64,000 nt of DNA from Ophiura sarsii (GCA_035610835.1 CM069441.1:83837761-83901760); one strand, 5' to 3'; positions 11,947 to 22,700 are shown, counted from the stretch's first letter. The notes: a model not told the origin generated them from the letters alone. Numbers and translations: made by a program.

Positions 11947-13670
11947 GATAGGCTATGAGGGTTCGGTTCGAATGATGACTAAGGATTTTGGGCCCCGGGA
12001 GGATCCGGAAATTTGGTACGCCGAACTCCAGCAGCAAGAGCAAGGGGGAAATGAGAGCTATTCTGACTTGGCCAAGGATATCAAGAAATTGACGTTTTTG
12101 GCGATGCCGGACTCGTCAAAACAAGACCGAAACAGAGCAGCTCGTCGGCATTTTGGCAGAGCTATCTCAGACCCAGAGATGCGGAAGGAGGTCCATGCGT
12201 TCTCCCTTAGTACTTTAGAGGAAACGCTGGAACGAGTGGAGCGCAGTAGGGCGTTTGAAGAGCTAGAGCACCGGAGAGGACGGAGAGAGACGAAGGAGGG
12301 TAATGAGGAAGTAGAGCAGCTAGTGGATGCCCGGGAGGTGCCGGTTAAGAGTCCTGTCGTAATAGTAGGGAAAGATAGTAGTAGTGTGGGGAAAGGATTT
12401 ATGTGGTCACAGGTGGTGAAGGAAGGACCGGCGGTACGGACGAGCAGAGTCCAGGTGGGGGCGATAATGGTCGGATTGGAGAAGGTCGCAGTCAGAACGA
12501 TATGGATAGATGTCAGCCGGCCGGTGAGTGCATTGCAGCCAGATGGTAATTGTTGCCGTTATTGTAAGGAGTTGGGGCATTGGAACCGAGAATGTCCGGT
12601 TTTACAGGCTAAACAGGAGATGTGGGTCGCTAAGAGAGCAGCGTGGGTTAGGAGGTCAGAAATAAGAAGTGGTACAAATGGCGCGAGAGAGGAAGTGAGA
12701 TTAAGGTCAAGATGGGCAGAGGAGCGCCAGAGGAGAGAGCACGAAGAGTGTCAGAGAGAGGATAACGTGAAACGTGAGGAGTGTCGAAGGGACGAGGGGC
12801 GCCGTAAAGATAGGCTATGAGGGTTCGGTTCGAATGATGACTAAGGATTTTGGGCCCCGGGAGGATCCGGAAATTTGGTACGCCGAACTCCAGCAGCAAG
12901 AGCAAGGGGGAAATGAGAGCTATTCTGACTTGGCCAAGGATATCAAGAAATTGACGTTTTTGGCGATGCCGGACTCGTCAAAACAAGACCGAAACAGAGC
13001 AGCTCGTCGGCATTTTGGCAGAGCTATCTCAGACCCAGAGATGCGGAAGGAGGTCCATGCGTTCTCCCTTAGTACTTTAGAGGAAACGCTGGAACGAGTG
13101 GAGCGCAGTAGGGCGTTTGAAGAGCTAGAGCACCGGAGAGGACGGAGAGAGACGAAGGAGGGTAATGAGGAAGTAGAGCAGCTAGTGGATGCCCGGGAGG
13201 TGCCGGTTAAGAGTCCTGTCGTAATAGTAGGGAAAGATAGTAGTAGTGTGGGGAAAGGATTTATGTGGTCACAGGTGGTGAAGGAAGGACCGGCGGTACG
13301 GACGAGCAGAGTCCAGGTGGGGGCGATAATGGTCGGATTGGAGAAGGTCGCAGTCAGAACGATATGGATAGATGTCAGCCGGCCGGTGAGTGCATTGCAG
13401 CCAGATGGTAATTGTTGCCGTTATTGTAAGGAGTTGGGGCATTGGAACCGAGAATGTCCGGTTTTACAGGCTAAACAGGAGATGTGGGTCGCTAAGAGAG
13501 CAGCGTGGGTTAGGAGGTCAGAAATAAGAAGTGGTACAAATGGCGCGAGAGAGGAAGTGAGATTAAGGTCAAGATGGGCAGAGGAGCGCCAGAGGAGAGA
13601 GCACGAAGAGTGTCAGAGAGAGGATAACGTGAAACGTGAGGAGTGTCGAAGGGACGAGGGGCGCCGTAAA
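11947..13670 (+). repeat. 862-bp direct tandem duplication inside gag
   Basis: Sequence 11947-12808 is repeated at 12809-13670. The two copies appear identical wherever I compared them, and their translations agree across nearly 290 residues. The unit length is not a multiple of three, so the first copy runs into a stop at 12820 and the second restarts in another frame. A short AGA-type microhomology lies at the junctions. It is either a very recent duplication or an assembly artefact. Confidence 0.85.
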
Positions 13671-13929
13671 GAGGAAGTGAGAGTAAGGGCGAAATGGGAA
13701 GAGAATCGCCAGAGAAGAGAGCAGGAGGAGCGTCAGTGGAGAGGGGATAAAGTGAGGCGTGAGGGGGGTCGAAGAGACGAGGAGCGCCGTAAAGAGGAGG
13801 AGAGAGTTAGGGTAGAAAAGGAGCGCCAGGATAGAGATCAGAAGTTTCGAGCGGATGACGAGCGTCGGAAAAGCGAGAAGGTTAGGATGCATGGAAGAGG
13901 CGCGGAAGAAGGAAGAGGAAAGGATTAGA

Positions 13930-14195
13930 GTGGAAAGGAGCGCCTTGAAAAGGAGAAAGTTAGAGTGGAAAAGGAGCGCCTTGAAAAGGAGAAGGTTGGA
14001 GTGGAAAAGGAGCGCCTTGAAAAGGAGAAGGTTAGAGTGGAAAAGGAGCGCCTTGAAAAGGAGAAGGTTAGAGTGGAAAAGGAGCGCCTTGAAAAGGAGA
14101 AGGTTAGAGTGGAAAAGGAGCGCCTTGAAAAGGAGAAGGTTAGAGTGGAAAAGGAGCGCCTTGAAAAGGAGAAGGTTAGAGTGGAGAAGGAGCAT
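13930..14195 (+). repeat. 36-bp coding minisatellite (12-residue E/K repeat)
   Basis: The 36-bp unit encodes VEKERLEKEKVR and occurs about seven times almost unchanged. The first copy lacks one A in its GAAAAGG run. The last copies degrade into EHLERKQV. The product is an uninterrupted charged helix. The plus and minus frames through this block are both open because of the repeat. Confidence 0.85.
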
Positions 14196-14764
14196 CTTGA
14201 GAGGAAGCAGGTTAGGGAGGAGGAGAGTCAAGGTTTGGATGGAAGAATTAGGATGCAAGGGGAACGTAGCTCCAACGTAGAGAAGGGGCACGAGTTTTGG
14301 AAGAATGTGAGATTAGTGAGAGCGGAGCAATCTCGTCAGAGCACGGCAAAGGCGCTAGAGGAAGATGAGCGTAGGAAAAGGAGAGAAGAGATAAGGGAGG
14401 AGAAGGCACGAGAGGATGAGGAGCGTAGAAGAAGAAAGGAAGTGATAAAGGCAGAGAATGAGCTTTTGGAAAGAGAGAAGGTTAGGGTGGAGCAGAGTCG
14501 GAAGGAGGAGGAAAGAATTCAGATGCAAGAGGAGCGTCGCAAGAAGGAGGAGGCTATGGTGGAAGAGGAACGTCGGAAGAGAGATGAGTGGATTAGAGTG
14601 GATACCGAGCGCTGGGAGGGAGAGAGGAAGGTGAGAGAGGATCAAGAACGTGAGCAGAAGGAGAAGTTGAGGCAAAATGAAGAGCGTAAGAAAAGAAAGG
14701 AGGAGATCAGTGAGGAGAAGTGGCGCCTTAAGAGAAAGGAAGAGGCTCGTTACAAGGACTAAAT

Positions 14765-16355
14765 TTGCGTTCCATCAGTACATTGAAGGGGTCACACCAC
14801 TGTAGAGCTCCATAGGGATATGTACAAAACACTGATATAAAACTCTGTTTTAGACCACTAAATTGCGAAATTGGACCCCCGTAGAGTCATTTTTTTCTTA
14901 AAGATGATCACATTTCCCCACCAAAAAGTGAAAAAAATAGGTAGGTGAACCTGCTCGATTTTCCAAAATATGCCCATGGAGTTGACTACCTCTCTGACGA
15001 GCTTGGAAATGTCGCCGTAATCGCCAATGCTTCCAGTAAAAAGCACATATAATATTTGAAAGATCTCTCAAAATTTACCTAGATGATATTCGCAGTTTAT
15101 AGTCAGGGTGCATGTAGGTGATGTCCCATTAATCATAATTAATAAAAAATCATAGGCATGTACGTAATGGTATTACTGTCAAGTCTTTTTAATTGAGGAT
15201 TTTGTGATGCATACTTTCCGATTTTAGTTTTAAACACCGTCCTTAAGGGTAGGGGATACCTCATTTAGTGTAGTGCGCCCTGAAGGCTATTGATGACAAT
15301 TTTTTTCCTTCTCATTTATAGTTTTTATTATAATTTCTTTCGCTGAAATGATCACATACATCATAAAACAATTCAAATATACATGTGGAGATACAAATTA
15401 TATTTACCAAGGGTACATTCATGTATGAACAAATGTTATTTAGATTGAACGCATTTTGTAATTATATACAGGTAAATTTATACAGAGTCAGAGACGGTGT
15501 ATTTTTTTTCCTTTTTCTTATAAACATACATGCAATAACTTTGACAATTTTTAACTATCTTATTTCTCAAAAAGTGATGTCCAGCTGTTATGCCACCGGA
15601 TATTGAAAGCTTTATTTTTCAGGTCTGCATTATAAATAGTTTTTTCGTTGACATACACATTTATCAAAAATATTGATGACAACCTGATTGATCAATGCCT
15701 CTGAGGACTGGGCTGTGGTCACGTGTTAACGCCACCATGTGAATACACAAAACATTTTACATCAGCCTGCAGAATGCATAACCATCATGACTAAGGTGGC
15801 TAATAGAGGTGGTGGTGGGGTAGGGGCTTGGCATCTGCTGATTTGAAAGACTTCTTCCCGTCCAGCAAGCTCATCACTCAATCCCCTTCCCGCTCGAACA
15901 GTGCATTACTCTGTTCAGGTCATTTGGCTACCCCATTTATCCAATTTGTATATTGGACTAGGCCTATGACTCTATGACTAAAACTCGCACTGGGATTCCT
16001 CAATGTTCTGTCAATTCTGTCTTTTTCAATTTCTGTCTTTTCTGTCGTTTCAGCATTCTGTCTTTTATACCTGCCGCATTTTACAACTATATCATGTTCT
16101 TTGTTTATTCATCAACATTGTTGATATAATCAACGGTAAACTACCAAAATGTAAATAATTCAAACTCATTTAGGAGGGGGAAATCTAAAATATTTTTAAA
16201 ATAATTAAAACATTTGGAATCCTTAATTTGGGTGTGAACGTGAACAGCACACCGTACTAAAATAATTACTTTATCGTTATCCTTTGGCGTCTCGGCCAGT
16301 TTTTTGGAAGACCTTGTTTCATTTAGAAAAATACCGATCAAAAGTTTGTAGCAAT
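14765..16355. other. No gene seen
   Basis: AT-rich intergenic sequence between the gag-like locus and the first zinc-finger duplication. No LTR, polypurine tract next to an LTR, or pol remnant was recognised just downstream of the gag relic. Confidence 0.5.
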
Positions 16356-16829
16356 AATAATGCACATGCCAGTTAGTTGTATACCCGCACTATCCGACCC
16401 CAGGGAATGATACGGTCATTTTACCGACGCAGCTCTTCCGGGGGGTGGCGTATAGTGCATCATACAATTAATATGTGTGCATAAGGTGACTAAAATAATC
16501 CTGCTTTACTAATAAACGGACTCCCCTCAGATAGGGTCGGTTGGTGGAGTTTTGTCCACAAACTCTGCAAATGTTGGTACATTTTCTTAGTCTTACAGAT
16601 TTTACGCCCACTTTTGGGTAATTAATCACTACCTATTTCGGACTCGAAAAAAAAGAACGAATTTGCAGTATTCTTGTCTAAATCACCCGAAGGTGCATTT
16701 TACAACTGTAAAGGCTACTCAATGTGTTCCATTTCCATACGCGGTAACGTGAACCATGCGTAACAACAACACCATGTCTTCTCAATACTCACACTGGTAG
16801 TTTATGTCCGAATATACGTCATCAAAAAA

Positions 16830-17356
16830 AGTAACTATACAGGTAATTATGGGCTTTTAACTTTAGAAATATATATCCTACCTAAAATATTAAATAATAA
16901 AATAGTTGAGAAATTTGTCGTCTTTAATATGAGATATTGCACGCTAGGATCGGTTGAATATTGTGACAAACCAAAATGTAAGGTAAAGTCACAATTTCAT
17001 TTTCACATTTTACTTTTCAACACGTTGGAGATTATGGCAGGTAGCGTGTGTGTGGCGCATGGATCCATCGGAAAAATACGGCTGCAGACTATCCAAACTG
17101 CGCATGCATGCTACAATTGCACTATCGATTTATGTACTCGTAGCTGGGTCCGCGTGTAGAAAAGAAAAATGTGAACATGAAAATCAGACATTACCTTACA
17201 TTCTGGAGTGTCACTCCCTCAATATTAAATCACCGAATCCTAGCGTGCAATCTCATATGAAAGAAGATAAATTTCCCAACAAATTTATAATTTAAAATTT
17301 CTAGGTAGGAATTAGGATATATATTTAAAAGACCATTTATTACCTGTATAGTTACT
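16830..17356. mobile_element. Long inverted-repeat (fold-back) element
   Basis: AGTAACTATACAGGTAAT at 16830 is mirrored at 17339-17356. The inverted arms extend about 190 bp inward with many small differences. The middle 120 bp is unique and contains ATGCATGC-rich sequence. No transposase is present. It interrupts the duplicated 3' flank of the zinc-finger locus and is absent from the other copy. Confidence 0.7.
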
Positions 17357-17361
17357 CTTTT

Positions 17362-17454
17362 TAATGACTATAGGTCAGACATAATAGCTTATCTTGTTTG
17401 ACTAGCTTATCTTGTTTGACCAAGGTCATATACCTAGATTGTTCTTCAGACTGT

Positions 17455-17494
<40 letters not shown>

Positions 17495-17656
17495 ACCTCC
17501 CCTTTGATTCTTTTTTGGTTTGAATTATAGAAAATACATACACACTTTTCCCTGGTATTTTGGTATGAAACAGATGTTTGGTTACAAAACATGCTTCTTT
17601 CTCTTGGATCGCCCCCATTCCATTTCAATGGAATTTTTATTAATGACTATAGGTCA
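17362..17656. mobile_element. Insertion with 16-bp direct repeats and 39-nt poly-C
   Basis: The 16-mer TAATGACTATAGGTCA occurs at 17362-17377 and again at 17641-17656, flanking about 263 bp. Inside is the longest C run of the window (17456-17494). The long direct repeat looks like a target-site duplication of a retroposed or template-switched insertion. Glycine-rich minus-strand frames here are artefacts of the C run. Confidence 0.5.
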
Positions 17657-17669
17657 TTTCTTTGCAAAG

Positions 17670-17955
17670 CATCTCTGACAATATATTCACATCAATTCGT
17701 TTTCTCCTCTTCGTGAGTCCGTTGTGTGCTGTCAAATTACTACTACTTCTAAAGCATTTTTTTGCAAAATTCACAGCAAAATGGTTTCTCGTTTTTGTGG
17801 GTTCGCACGTGTCTTGTCAGGCTGCACTTAATGGAGAAACATCTCTCACAATATGCACATTGAAATGGTTTCTCTTTCGTGTGAGTCCGAATGTGGGCTG
17901 TCAGGTGAGCTTTATCTGTTGTCGAGTATTCCTTGCAATATTCACACTGATAGGT
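17670..17955 (-). pseudogene. Out-of-frame C-terminal fingers of zinc-finger gene A
   Basis: Downstream of the stop at 17942, the minus strand still encodes recognisable fingers in another frame ([27 protein letters not shown]). They match the in-frame C-terminal fingers of the 891-codon paralog. Comparison near 17951-17955 shows about 11 bp missing from this copy, which explains the early stop. A further extra A near a run of seven A breaks the last finger. Confidence 0.7.
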
Positions 17956-19216
17956 GACGTTGCATGTGGCTTATCAGCCTACTCTTCTCTGCAAAACTTT
18001 TCTGACAATAGCCGCAGCTGTGGGACTTCACTTGTCTACAAGACGACGTCCGTACGTGTCTTGTCAGATTGGTCATCCGACAAGTGATTAGGTGCGATGT
18101 CAAGTGACTTTGCTGGGCAAACCATTGGTGGCAATTTTCACAAAAATGCAGTTTCTCTATCTTTCTGCCGCCGCCTCGGTGAGTCTGCATATGTTTCTTT
18201 AGGATTTCCTCGATGGCAAAGCATTTTTGACAGATATCACACGACCGGTATGGTCTCTCTTTCATGTGAGTCTGTATACCATCAGCAAAGTATTTCTGAC
18301 ATTTCTCACACCGATAGGGGGTCTTTTTTTTAGTGTGAGCCCGTATACATGTATGTGATGTCAGACTGGCACATTTATTTGCATAGTATTTCAGACAATA
18401 ATCACATGGATAGGGGGTCTTTTTTTTAGTGTGAGCCCGTATGTGTGATGTCAGACTGCATTTATTTGCATAGTATTTCAGACAATAATCACATTGATAG
18501 GGGGTCTTTTTTTTAGTGTGAGCCCGTATATGTGATGTCAAACTGCATTTATTTGCATAGTATTTCAGACAATAATCACATTGATAGGGGGTCTTTTTAG
18601 GGTGAATCCGTGAGTGTGCTGCCAAGCTTCTCCTTTCTGCAAAACACTTCTCACAATAATCACATTGATAAGGTTTATTTATGGAGTGTGACTTTTTTTT
18701 AGTGTGAGCCCGTCGTATATGTGATGTCAGACTGCATTTATTTGCATAGTATTTCATACAATAATCACATTGATAGGGGGTCTTTTTAGGGTGAATCCGT
18801 GAGTGTGCTGTCAAGCTTCTCCTTTCTGCAAAACACTTCTCACAATAATCACATTGATAAGGTTTATTTATGGAGTGTGACCGCGTATGCGAGGTCAATT
18901 CACTCTTCTTTGCGAAACTTTTCTCACAGCAATCACATTGATAAGGTTTATCTGTGGAGTGAGGTCGCGTGCATGTACATGATGAGAGGTTTTTCTTTTG
19001 CGCGAAGCTTTTCTCACAATATTCACAGTGGTGTGGTTTGTCTTTTGCTTGAATAGGCACATGTTCTATCAGTTTAGTTCTCGGCAAAAAGAATGCATGA
19101 ACGCGTCGCCGCGGCTTTTTCACATATTTGTGTCTTTCGAAATGGCGTCTTAGTCTGCCATGTGAGTGTAGAAACTGTTTGCAATACAAGCAATGGAAAG
19201 GCTTTAAGAACTTCAT
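17942..19216 (-). CDS. C2H2 zinc-finger protein A (424 aa)
   Basis: One open exon encodes about 12 C2H2-type fingers, most of the form C-x2-C-x12-H-x3-H, joined by TGEKP-like linkers such as HSTDKPYQC and HPKKTPYQC. The N-terminus (FHCLYCKQF finger, then a basic KKPRRR stretch) matches the paralog at 45274-47949, supporting the start at 19216. Several fingers are damaged: the second lacks its first His, one has an insertion (SLTSHTCIRAH), and one before [10 protein letters not shown] is truncated. Middle fingers carrying YQCDYCLKYYANKCSLTSH are near-identical. Poly-zinc-finger proteins of this kind usually bind DNA in the nucleus. No KRAB, BTB or other effector domain is visible. An 11-bp loss cuts off the last fingers. 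It may be expressed, or a decaying paralog. Confidence 0.8.
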   Translation of the reverse strand: MKFLKPFHCLYCKQFLHSHGRLRRHFERHKYVKKPRRRVHAFFLPRTKLIEHVPIQAKDKPHHCEYCEKSFAQKKNLSSCTCTRPHSTDKPYQCDCCEKSFAKKSELTSHTRSHSINKPYQCDYCEKCFAERRSLTAHSRIHPKKTPYQCDYCMKYYANKCSLTSHIRRAHTKKKSHSINKPYQCDYCEKCFAERRSLAAHSRIHPKKTPYQCDYCLKYYANKCSLTSHIRAHTKKKTPYQCDYCLKYYANKCSLTSHIRAHTKKKTPYPCDYCLKYYANKCASLTSHTCIRAHTKKKTPYRCEKCQKYFADGIQTHMKERPYRSCDICQKCFAIEEILKKHMQTHRGGGRKIEKLHFCENCHQWFAQQSHLTSHLITCRMTNLTRHVRTSSCRQVKSHSCGYCQKSFAEKSRLISHMQRHLSV

Positions 19217-19432
19217 GATTCAATGTTTAATTGCCTGTGTGAAAAATACCTGCCAAGTAATCACAGAGGTTGCCATCAGATAGATCAGATGTGTGTTCAT
19301 TCTGTTCCCGTGTTCCGATTTGTGATGATCCTTGACCCTTGAGTCCTTGAGTGTTGCAGCACCTTTAATGCCTTCGTCTCATAGAGGTCTTGCATCTGTC
19401 GCCTGCATTGGTGTAAAAACAGAATAAAAATT
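19217..19432 (-). promoter_or_regulatory. Conserved upstream flank / 5' UTR of zinc-finger gene A
   Basis: This flank matches 47950-48172 upstream of the paralog. Immediately before the ATG, the minus strand reads a pyrimidine-rich TATTTTTCACACAG followed by GC. That is a plausible 3' splice site 18 nt upstream of the start codon, so the coding exon may be preceded by an intron. No TATA box or donor site was assigned. Confidence 0.4.
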
Positions 19433-19487
19433 ACTATACACATGTACATTCACTACCATGCATTCACTTTCTTTCCCAGGTCGAAAT

Positions 19488-19705
19488 TCCAGTTGATCCC
19501 AGTTAAAACCAGTTGAAAACCGAGTTCAACACAGTTGAAAATCCAGTTAAACCAGTTGGTTCCGTGACGGTAAATGGCCCATTTTCACCTAGGTTTTTGA
19601 ACTGATGAGTTTAAAACACAGTTGAACTCAGTTAAGACCCAGTTGAACAGTTCAAACCAGTTGTTCCGTCACGGAAAATGGCCCACTTTTCAACTGGGCT
19701 CAACC
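19488..19705. repeat. CAGTTGAA-rich degenerate tandem repeat
   Basis: CCAGTT/CAGTTGAA motifs recur about a dozen times. A roughly 110-bp segment containing CCGTGACGG and AAATGGCCCA is present twice (near 19560 and 19670). No coding sequence is seen. Confidence 0.5.
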
Positions 19706-19763
19706 GGAATTTTAAAAGATTTTGACCTGGGTTGTGCGGCTTTAAATATTATTTTTGATTAAT

Positions 19764-20705
19764 GGGCTATTCCAGAATATGTGTGCACACCCCCTATAGA
19801 GGGGTTCGGATTTCCAGACTTTTTTGCTTTCATTTTTCATTGGAAATCCAGACATTTTCCCGTCTGGAGCTCGGATTTCCAGACTTTTTTGCTTTCATTG
19901 TCATTGGAAATCCAGACATTTTCCCATCTGGAGCTCGAATTTCCAGACATTTTCCCATCTGGAGCTCGGATTTCCAGACTTTTTTGCTTTCATTGTCATT
20001 GGAAATCCAGACATTCTCCCATCTGGAGCTCGGATTTCCAGACTTTATTTTGCTCCCATTTTGAGTACCATCCGAAACCCCTATAGCGGGGTTCGGATTT
20101 CCAGACTTTTTTGCTTCCATTGTCATTGGAAATCCAGACATTTTCCCATCTGGAGCTCGGATTTCCAGACATTTTCCCATCTGGAGCTCGGATTTCCAGA
20201 CTTTTTTGCTTTCATTGTCATTGGAAATCCAGACATTTTCCCATCTGGAGCTCGGATTTCCAGACTTTATTTTGCTCCCATTTTGAGTACCATCCGAAAC
20301 CCCTATAGAGGGGTTCGGATTTCCAGACTTTTTTGCTTCCATTGTCATTGGAAATCCAGACATTTTCCCATCTGGAGCTCGGATTTCCAGACATTTTCCA
20401 ATCTGGAGCTCGGATTTCCAGACTTTTTTGCTTTTTGCTTTCATTGTCATTGGAAATCCAGACATTTTCCCATCTGGAGCTCGGATTTCCAGACTTTATT
20501 TTGCTCCCATTTTGAGTACCATCCGAAACCCTAGAGGGGTTCGGATTTCCAGACTTTTTTGCTTCCATTGTCATTGGAAATCCAGACATTTCCCATCTGG
20601 AGCTCGGATTTCCAGACTTTTTTTGCTGCATTTCCCGTTTTGAGTACCATTCACCGCTCGGAATTCCAGAGTTTTCAGTTTCATCGGAAATCCAAACTTT
20701 ATGCC
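19764..20705. repeat. Tandem array 1 derived from a transposon-like element
   Basis: The array begins with GGGCTATTCCAGAATATGTG and CCCCCTATAGAGGGG, then repeats TTCGGATTTCCAGAC and GGAAATCCAGACATT, which are mutually inverted, with GAGCTCGG between. Larger units of about 225 bp start at 19793, 20082, 20304 and 20532. Open frames of 60-236 codons on both strands reflect repeat periodicity, not genes. A related array at 39388-40208 ends in the complementary terminus. Confidence 0.8.
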
Positions 20706-20814
20706 ATTATTGGCCTTTAAGATAAAGTTATAAAGTTATAAAGTTAAACATTTGGTATAAGTTTGGTATGGCGAATACTAGTAAAAAATAAAAATTATTA
20801 TCATTTTTGGAATC

Positions 20815-21110
20815 CCTGTGATCAGACGAACAATTTGAGATATTACTCGCCTAGATTGGAGCAATTTTTTTTTTTACCATATACGCAAAAGGTCGTTGAC
20901 TTTTAACATTTTGGCCGATAACTCTGTAACGAAACATCGGATATATGGCAAACTATACATTTTTGGAATCCTTGTCACCATACCTACAATTTGATATGTA
21001 TATCAACACAATCGGAGCATTTTTTCATGTTTGACCCCTGTATGACCTTTGTTGACCCCTAGCGTGCTCAAGCTACCCCCTCAGAATGTCCATCATGAAT
21101 TTTTGTGTAG
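20815..21110 (-). repeat. Dispersed repeat copy (inverted relative to 360-600)
   Basis: Read on the minus strand this gives AGGGGTCAA, ACAAGGATTCCAAAAATGTA, TAGTTTGCCATA and AAAGGTCGT-like blocks. They occur in the same order at 360-600, and in part at 36535-36630. It is followed on the plus strand by a 33-nt C run at 21164-21196. Confidence 0.55.
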
Positions 21111-21162
21111 GTCATAGTGTCAGGAACTCCTTGTATCAATGCCTCTTTGCCCCCGCCCCCAC

Positions 21163-21163
<1 letters not shown>

Positions 21164-21196
<33 letters not shown>
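21164..21196. repeat. 33-nt poly-C tract
   Basis: Uninterrupted C run after CCCCGCCCCCACT. Flanking proline-rich or glycine-rich frames are artefacts. The 21330-21640 stretch that follows is comparatively CG-rich with no gene seen. Confidence 0.8.
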
Positions 21197-21653
21197 ATGT
21201 GGTACCAATATAGCTATTTTGGGGGGTCCAGCAGTGATGCATGTGGTCAAATGTTGGTTCCTTGTTCCATTGATCAAAATGGTCTGGGCTGCTGGTCTAT
21301 AAGGTTTATCGCGAATCAAAAAAAAAGCCATTGACTCACAGGGCGAGCACTAGCCGTTGTAGGGTACATTTGTAGGGTACATTGCATCATTTTGTTCGAT
21401 TGGGCGTACCGCGTTAGGCGTCTCAGCTTATTATTTCCACGCAACGTTTTAACGCACATACGGGCGCCCGATGCGTCTCTTTAACACGGTGCGCTTCTCT
21501 TGCGTTGCGGGATATTTGAAGTCCCGACGCAGCCCAACGCAATCACGAATCGCATGTGAAGGCTGCCGTTTCATAGAGCGTGGATTGTCGCAATAAATAC
21601 GTCAGATTTTGAATTTTGATGCCAGTGCTGCTACTAGAGGTTTAGTATTCTTT

Positions 21654-21770
21654 GCATTGACTATCCTTTTATGTTGCATTGTGGGATCGCAAAAGTATAA
21701 AATCTGGCGAGAGCGCATGCGCACAAACCCTTCTGAATCCCACAATGCATCAGAAAAGGATAATCAATGG
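21654..21770. mobile_element. Small inverted-repeat element (34-bp arms)
   Basis: Arm 21654-21687, ending in GCATTGTGGGAT, is matched in reverse complement at 21737-21770 with three or four mismatches, around a 49-bp spacer containing GCGCATGCGC. It is typical of a very short MITE. Confidence 0.6.
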
Positions 21771-22155
21771 ATTTTTTCCGATTGGCGATTCTATTACCAT
21801 CACACGCTTGATCTTTGCCCCGGCCAAAGAATTACTACTGTCGATTTCATGTGATTGTCGAAGTTTGGGCGGTCGTGTGTTCCAAGTCAATTACTCGAAT
21901 CCTCTGGAGGACAGGAGAAGCTTGGGCTTGTGATTGGACAGGAATTCTATCTTTTTCATCATATTTTCACTGTAAAAAGAAGCGGAGGGCTACGACAATC
22001 GGCTGAAGATGTACCAGTGACAGTGTATGGGAACCAGCGCTACATGTAGCATAGCTCCTACAGTCTACAACAGTACTGCTACTACTGCGATGGTGGTAGA
22101 AATCGCATATTTTTGGCGGCGAACCATCTAGCTTGCTGAAAAAAACACGCATCCT

Positions 22156-22276
22156 AAATTGGATACCGGTATCCTACAATCTTAAACTAGTAGTTATTGC
22201 GATTTATTCCGTTTGAGGGCGCTCAACGGAATAAATCGCATTAACTACTAGTTTAAGATTGTAGGATATCCAATTT
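22156..22276. repeat. Near-perfect 120-bp palindrome
   Basis: The left arm 22156-22216 and right arm 22221-22276 are complementary over about 55 bp around the centre TGAGGGCGCTCA. The only sizeable difference is GGATACCGGTATCC on the left versus GGATATCC on the right. Single strands could form a very stable hairpin. Confidence 0.8.
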
Positions 22277-22486
22277 ATAGTTTTAGATCCTTGTTTTTAC
22301 CTCCCAGCCCACCAACCCCCTGAGTGTTTTGGCATACCATAATATCTAAATATGATTTCCAAGGTGTCATATCTATTTATATTTTTGAGATATCGACCGT
22401 GCTGTATTATGGGAGTTACTAATTTTCAGCAGCCAGGTACCCTTTTTGCGATCTATACCCCTTTGGCACTACTACCAGGGCTCAAA

Positions 22487-22700
22487 TTACATCGCGGCCA
22501 TCGCGGCCATTGCCGCGATGCCCTCGCATCTGGCCGCGATGCCCTCGGATCAGTAAAAAATTCACGGCCATAATGGCCGTGCCCTATTTTTAACAGAGGC
22601 CGTGTGTGCCCTTGGTTTGGCCTTGGTGCCCCAGAACATGGCCTCGGTGCCCTTCGAAATGGTATATTCTTAAGGCCAAAGTGGCCGTGCCCCTAAAATG
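22487..22700. repeat. GGCC/CCGCGATG degenerate repeat
   Basis: Repeats of GCGGCCAT, GCCGCGATGCCCTC and GGCCNTGGTGCCC form a GC-rich island in AT-rich sequence. No long frame is conserved across it. Confidence 0.45.

Larger units (their letters stand above)
11774..14762 (+). pseudogene. Ty3/gypsy-type Gag relic with CCHC knuckle and long E/R/K tail
   Basis: From ATG 11774 the frame reads a Gag core start (PLKFDGDGNWRAFYKHF) and meets an in-frame TAG at 11900. It then continues with the capsid-like segment FGPREDPEIWYAEL, typical of Ty3/gypsy (Metaviridae) Gag. A zinc knuckle C-x2-C-x4-H-x4-C follows at 12554-12595 and, after a tandem duplication, again at 13416-13457. Downstream is about 360 residues of E/R/K-rich helix including tandem 12-residue repeats. 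Gag normally assembles particles and binds RNA through the knuckle. The locus has a stop, an 862-bp duplication that shifts the frame at about 12809, and two small compensating frame changes near 13889 and 13935. No protease, reverse transcriptase, integrase or LTR was found nearby. It may be a decayed element or a dead gag-derived host gene. Confidence 0.75.
16357..19432 (-). repeat. Segmental duplication, copy A (zinc-finger locus)
   Basis: The 3' flank (16357-16640), gene body (17670-19216) and upstream flank (19217-19432) match 44940-45210, 45225-47949 and 47950-48172 in the same order and orientation. Relative to the other copy, about 1 kb is inserted at 16650-17660, made of two recognisable insertions. 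The 3' flank includes an imperfect inverted repeat (TTGTATACCCGCACTATCCG versus its complement near 16455-16475) that is also present in the other copy. Confidence 0.8.

Noticed and set aside
13569..14291. 240-codon minus-strand Leu-rich frame
   Set aside because: Antisense of the E/R/K repeat (GAG/AAG codons read as CTC/CTT). Not a membrane protein gene.
19824..20631. Overlapping frames of 60-236 codons on both strands
   Set aside because: Tandem repeat with period near a multiple of three. All frames translate the same repeated words, with no start context or domain.
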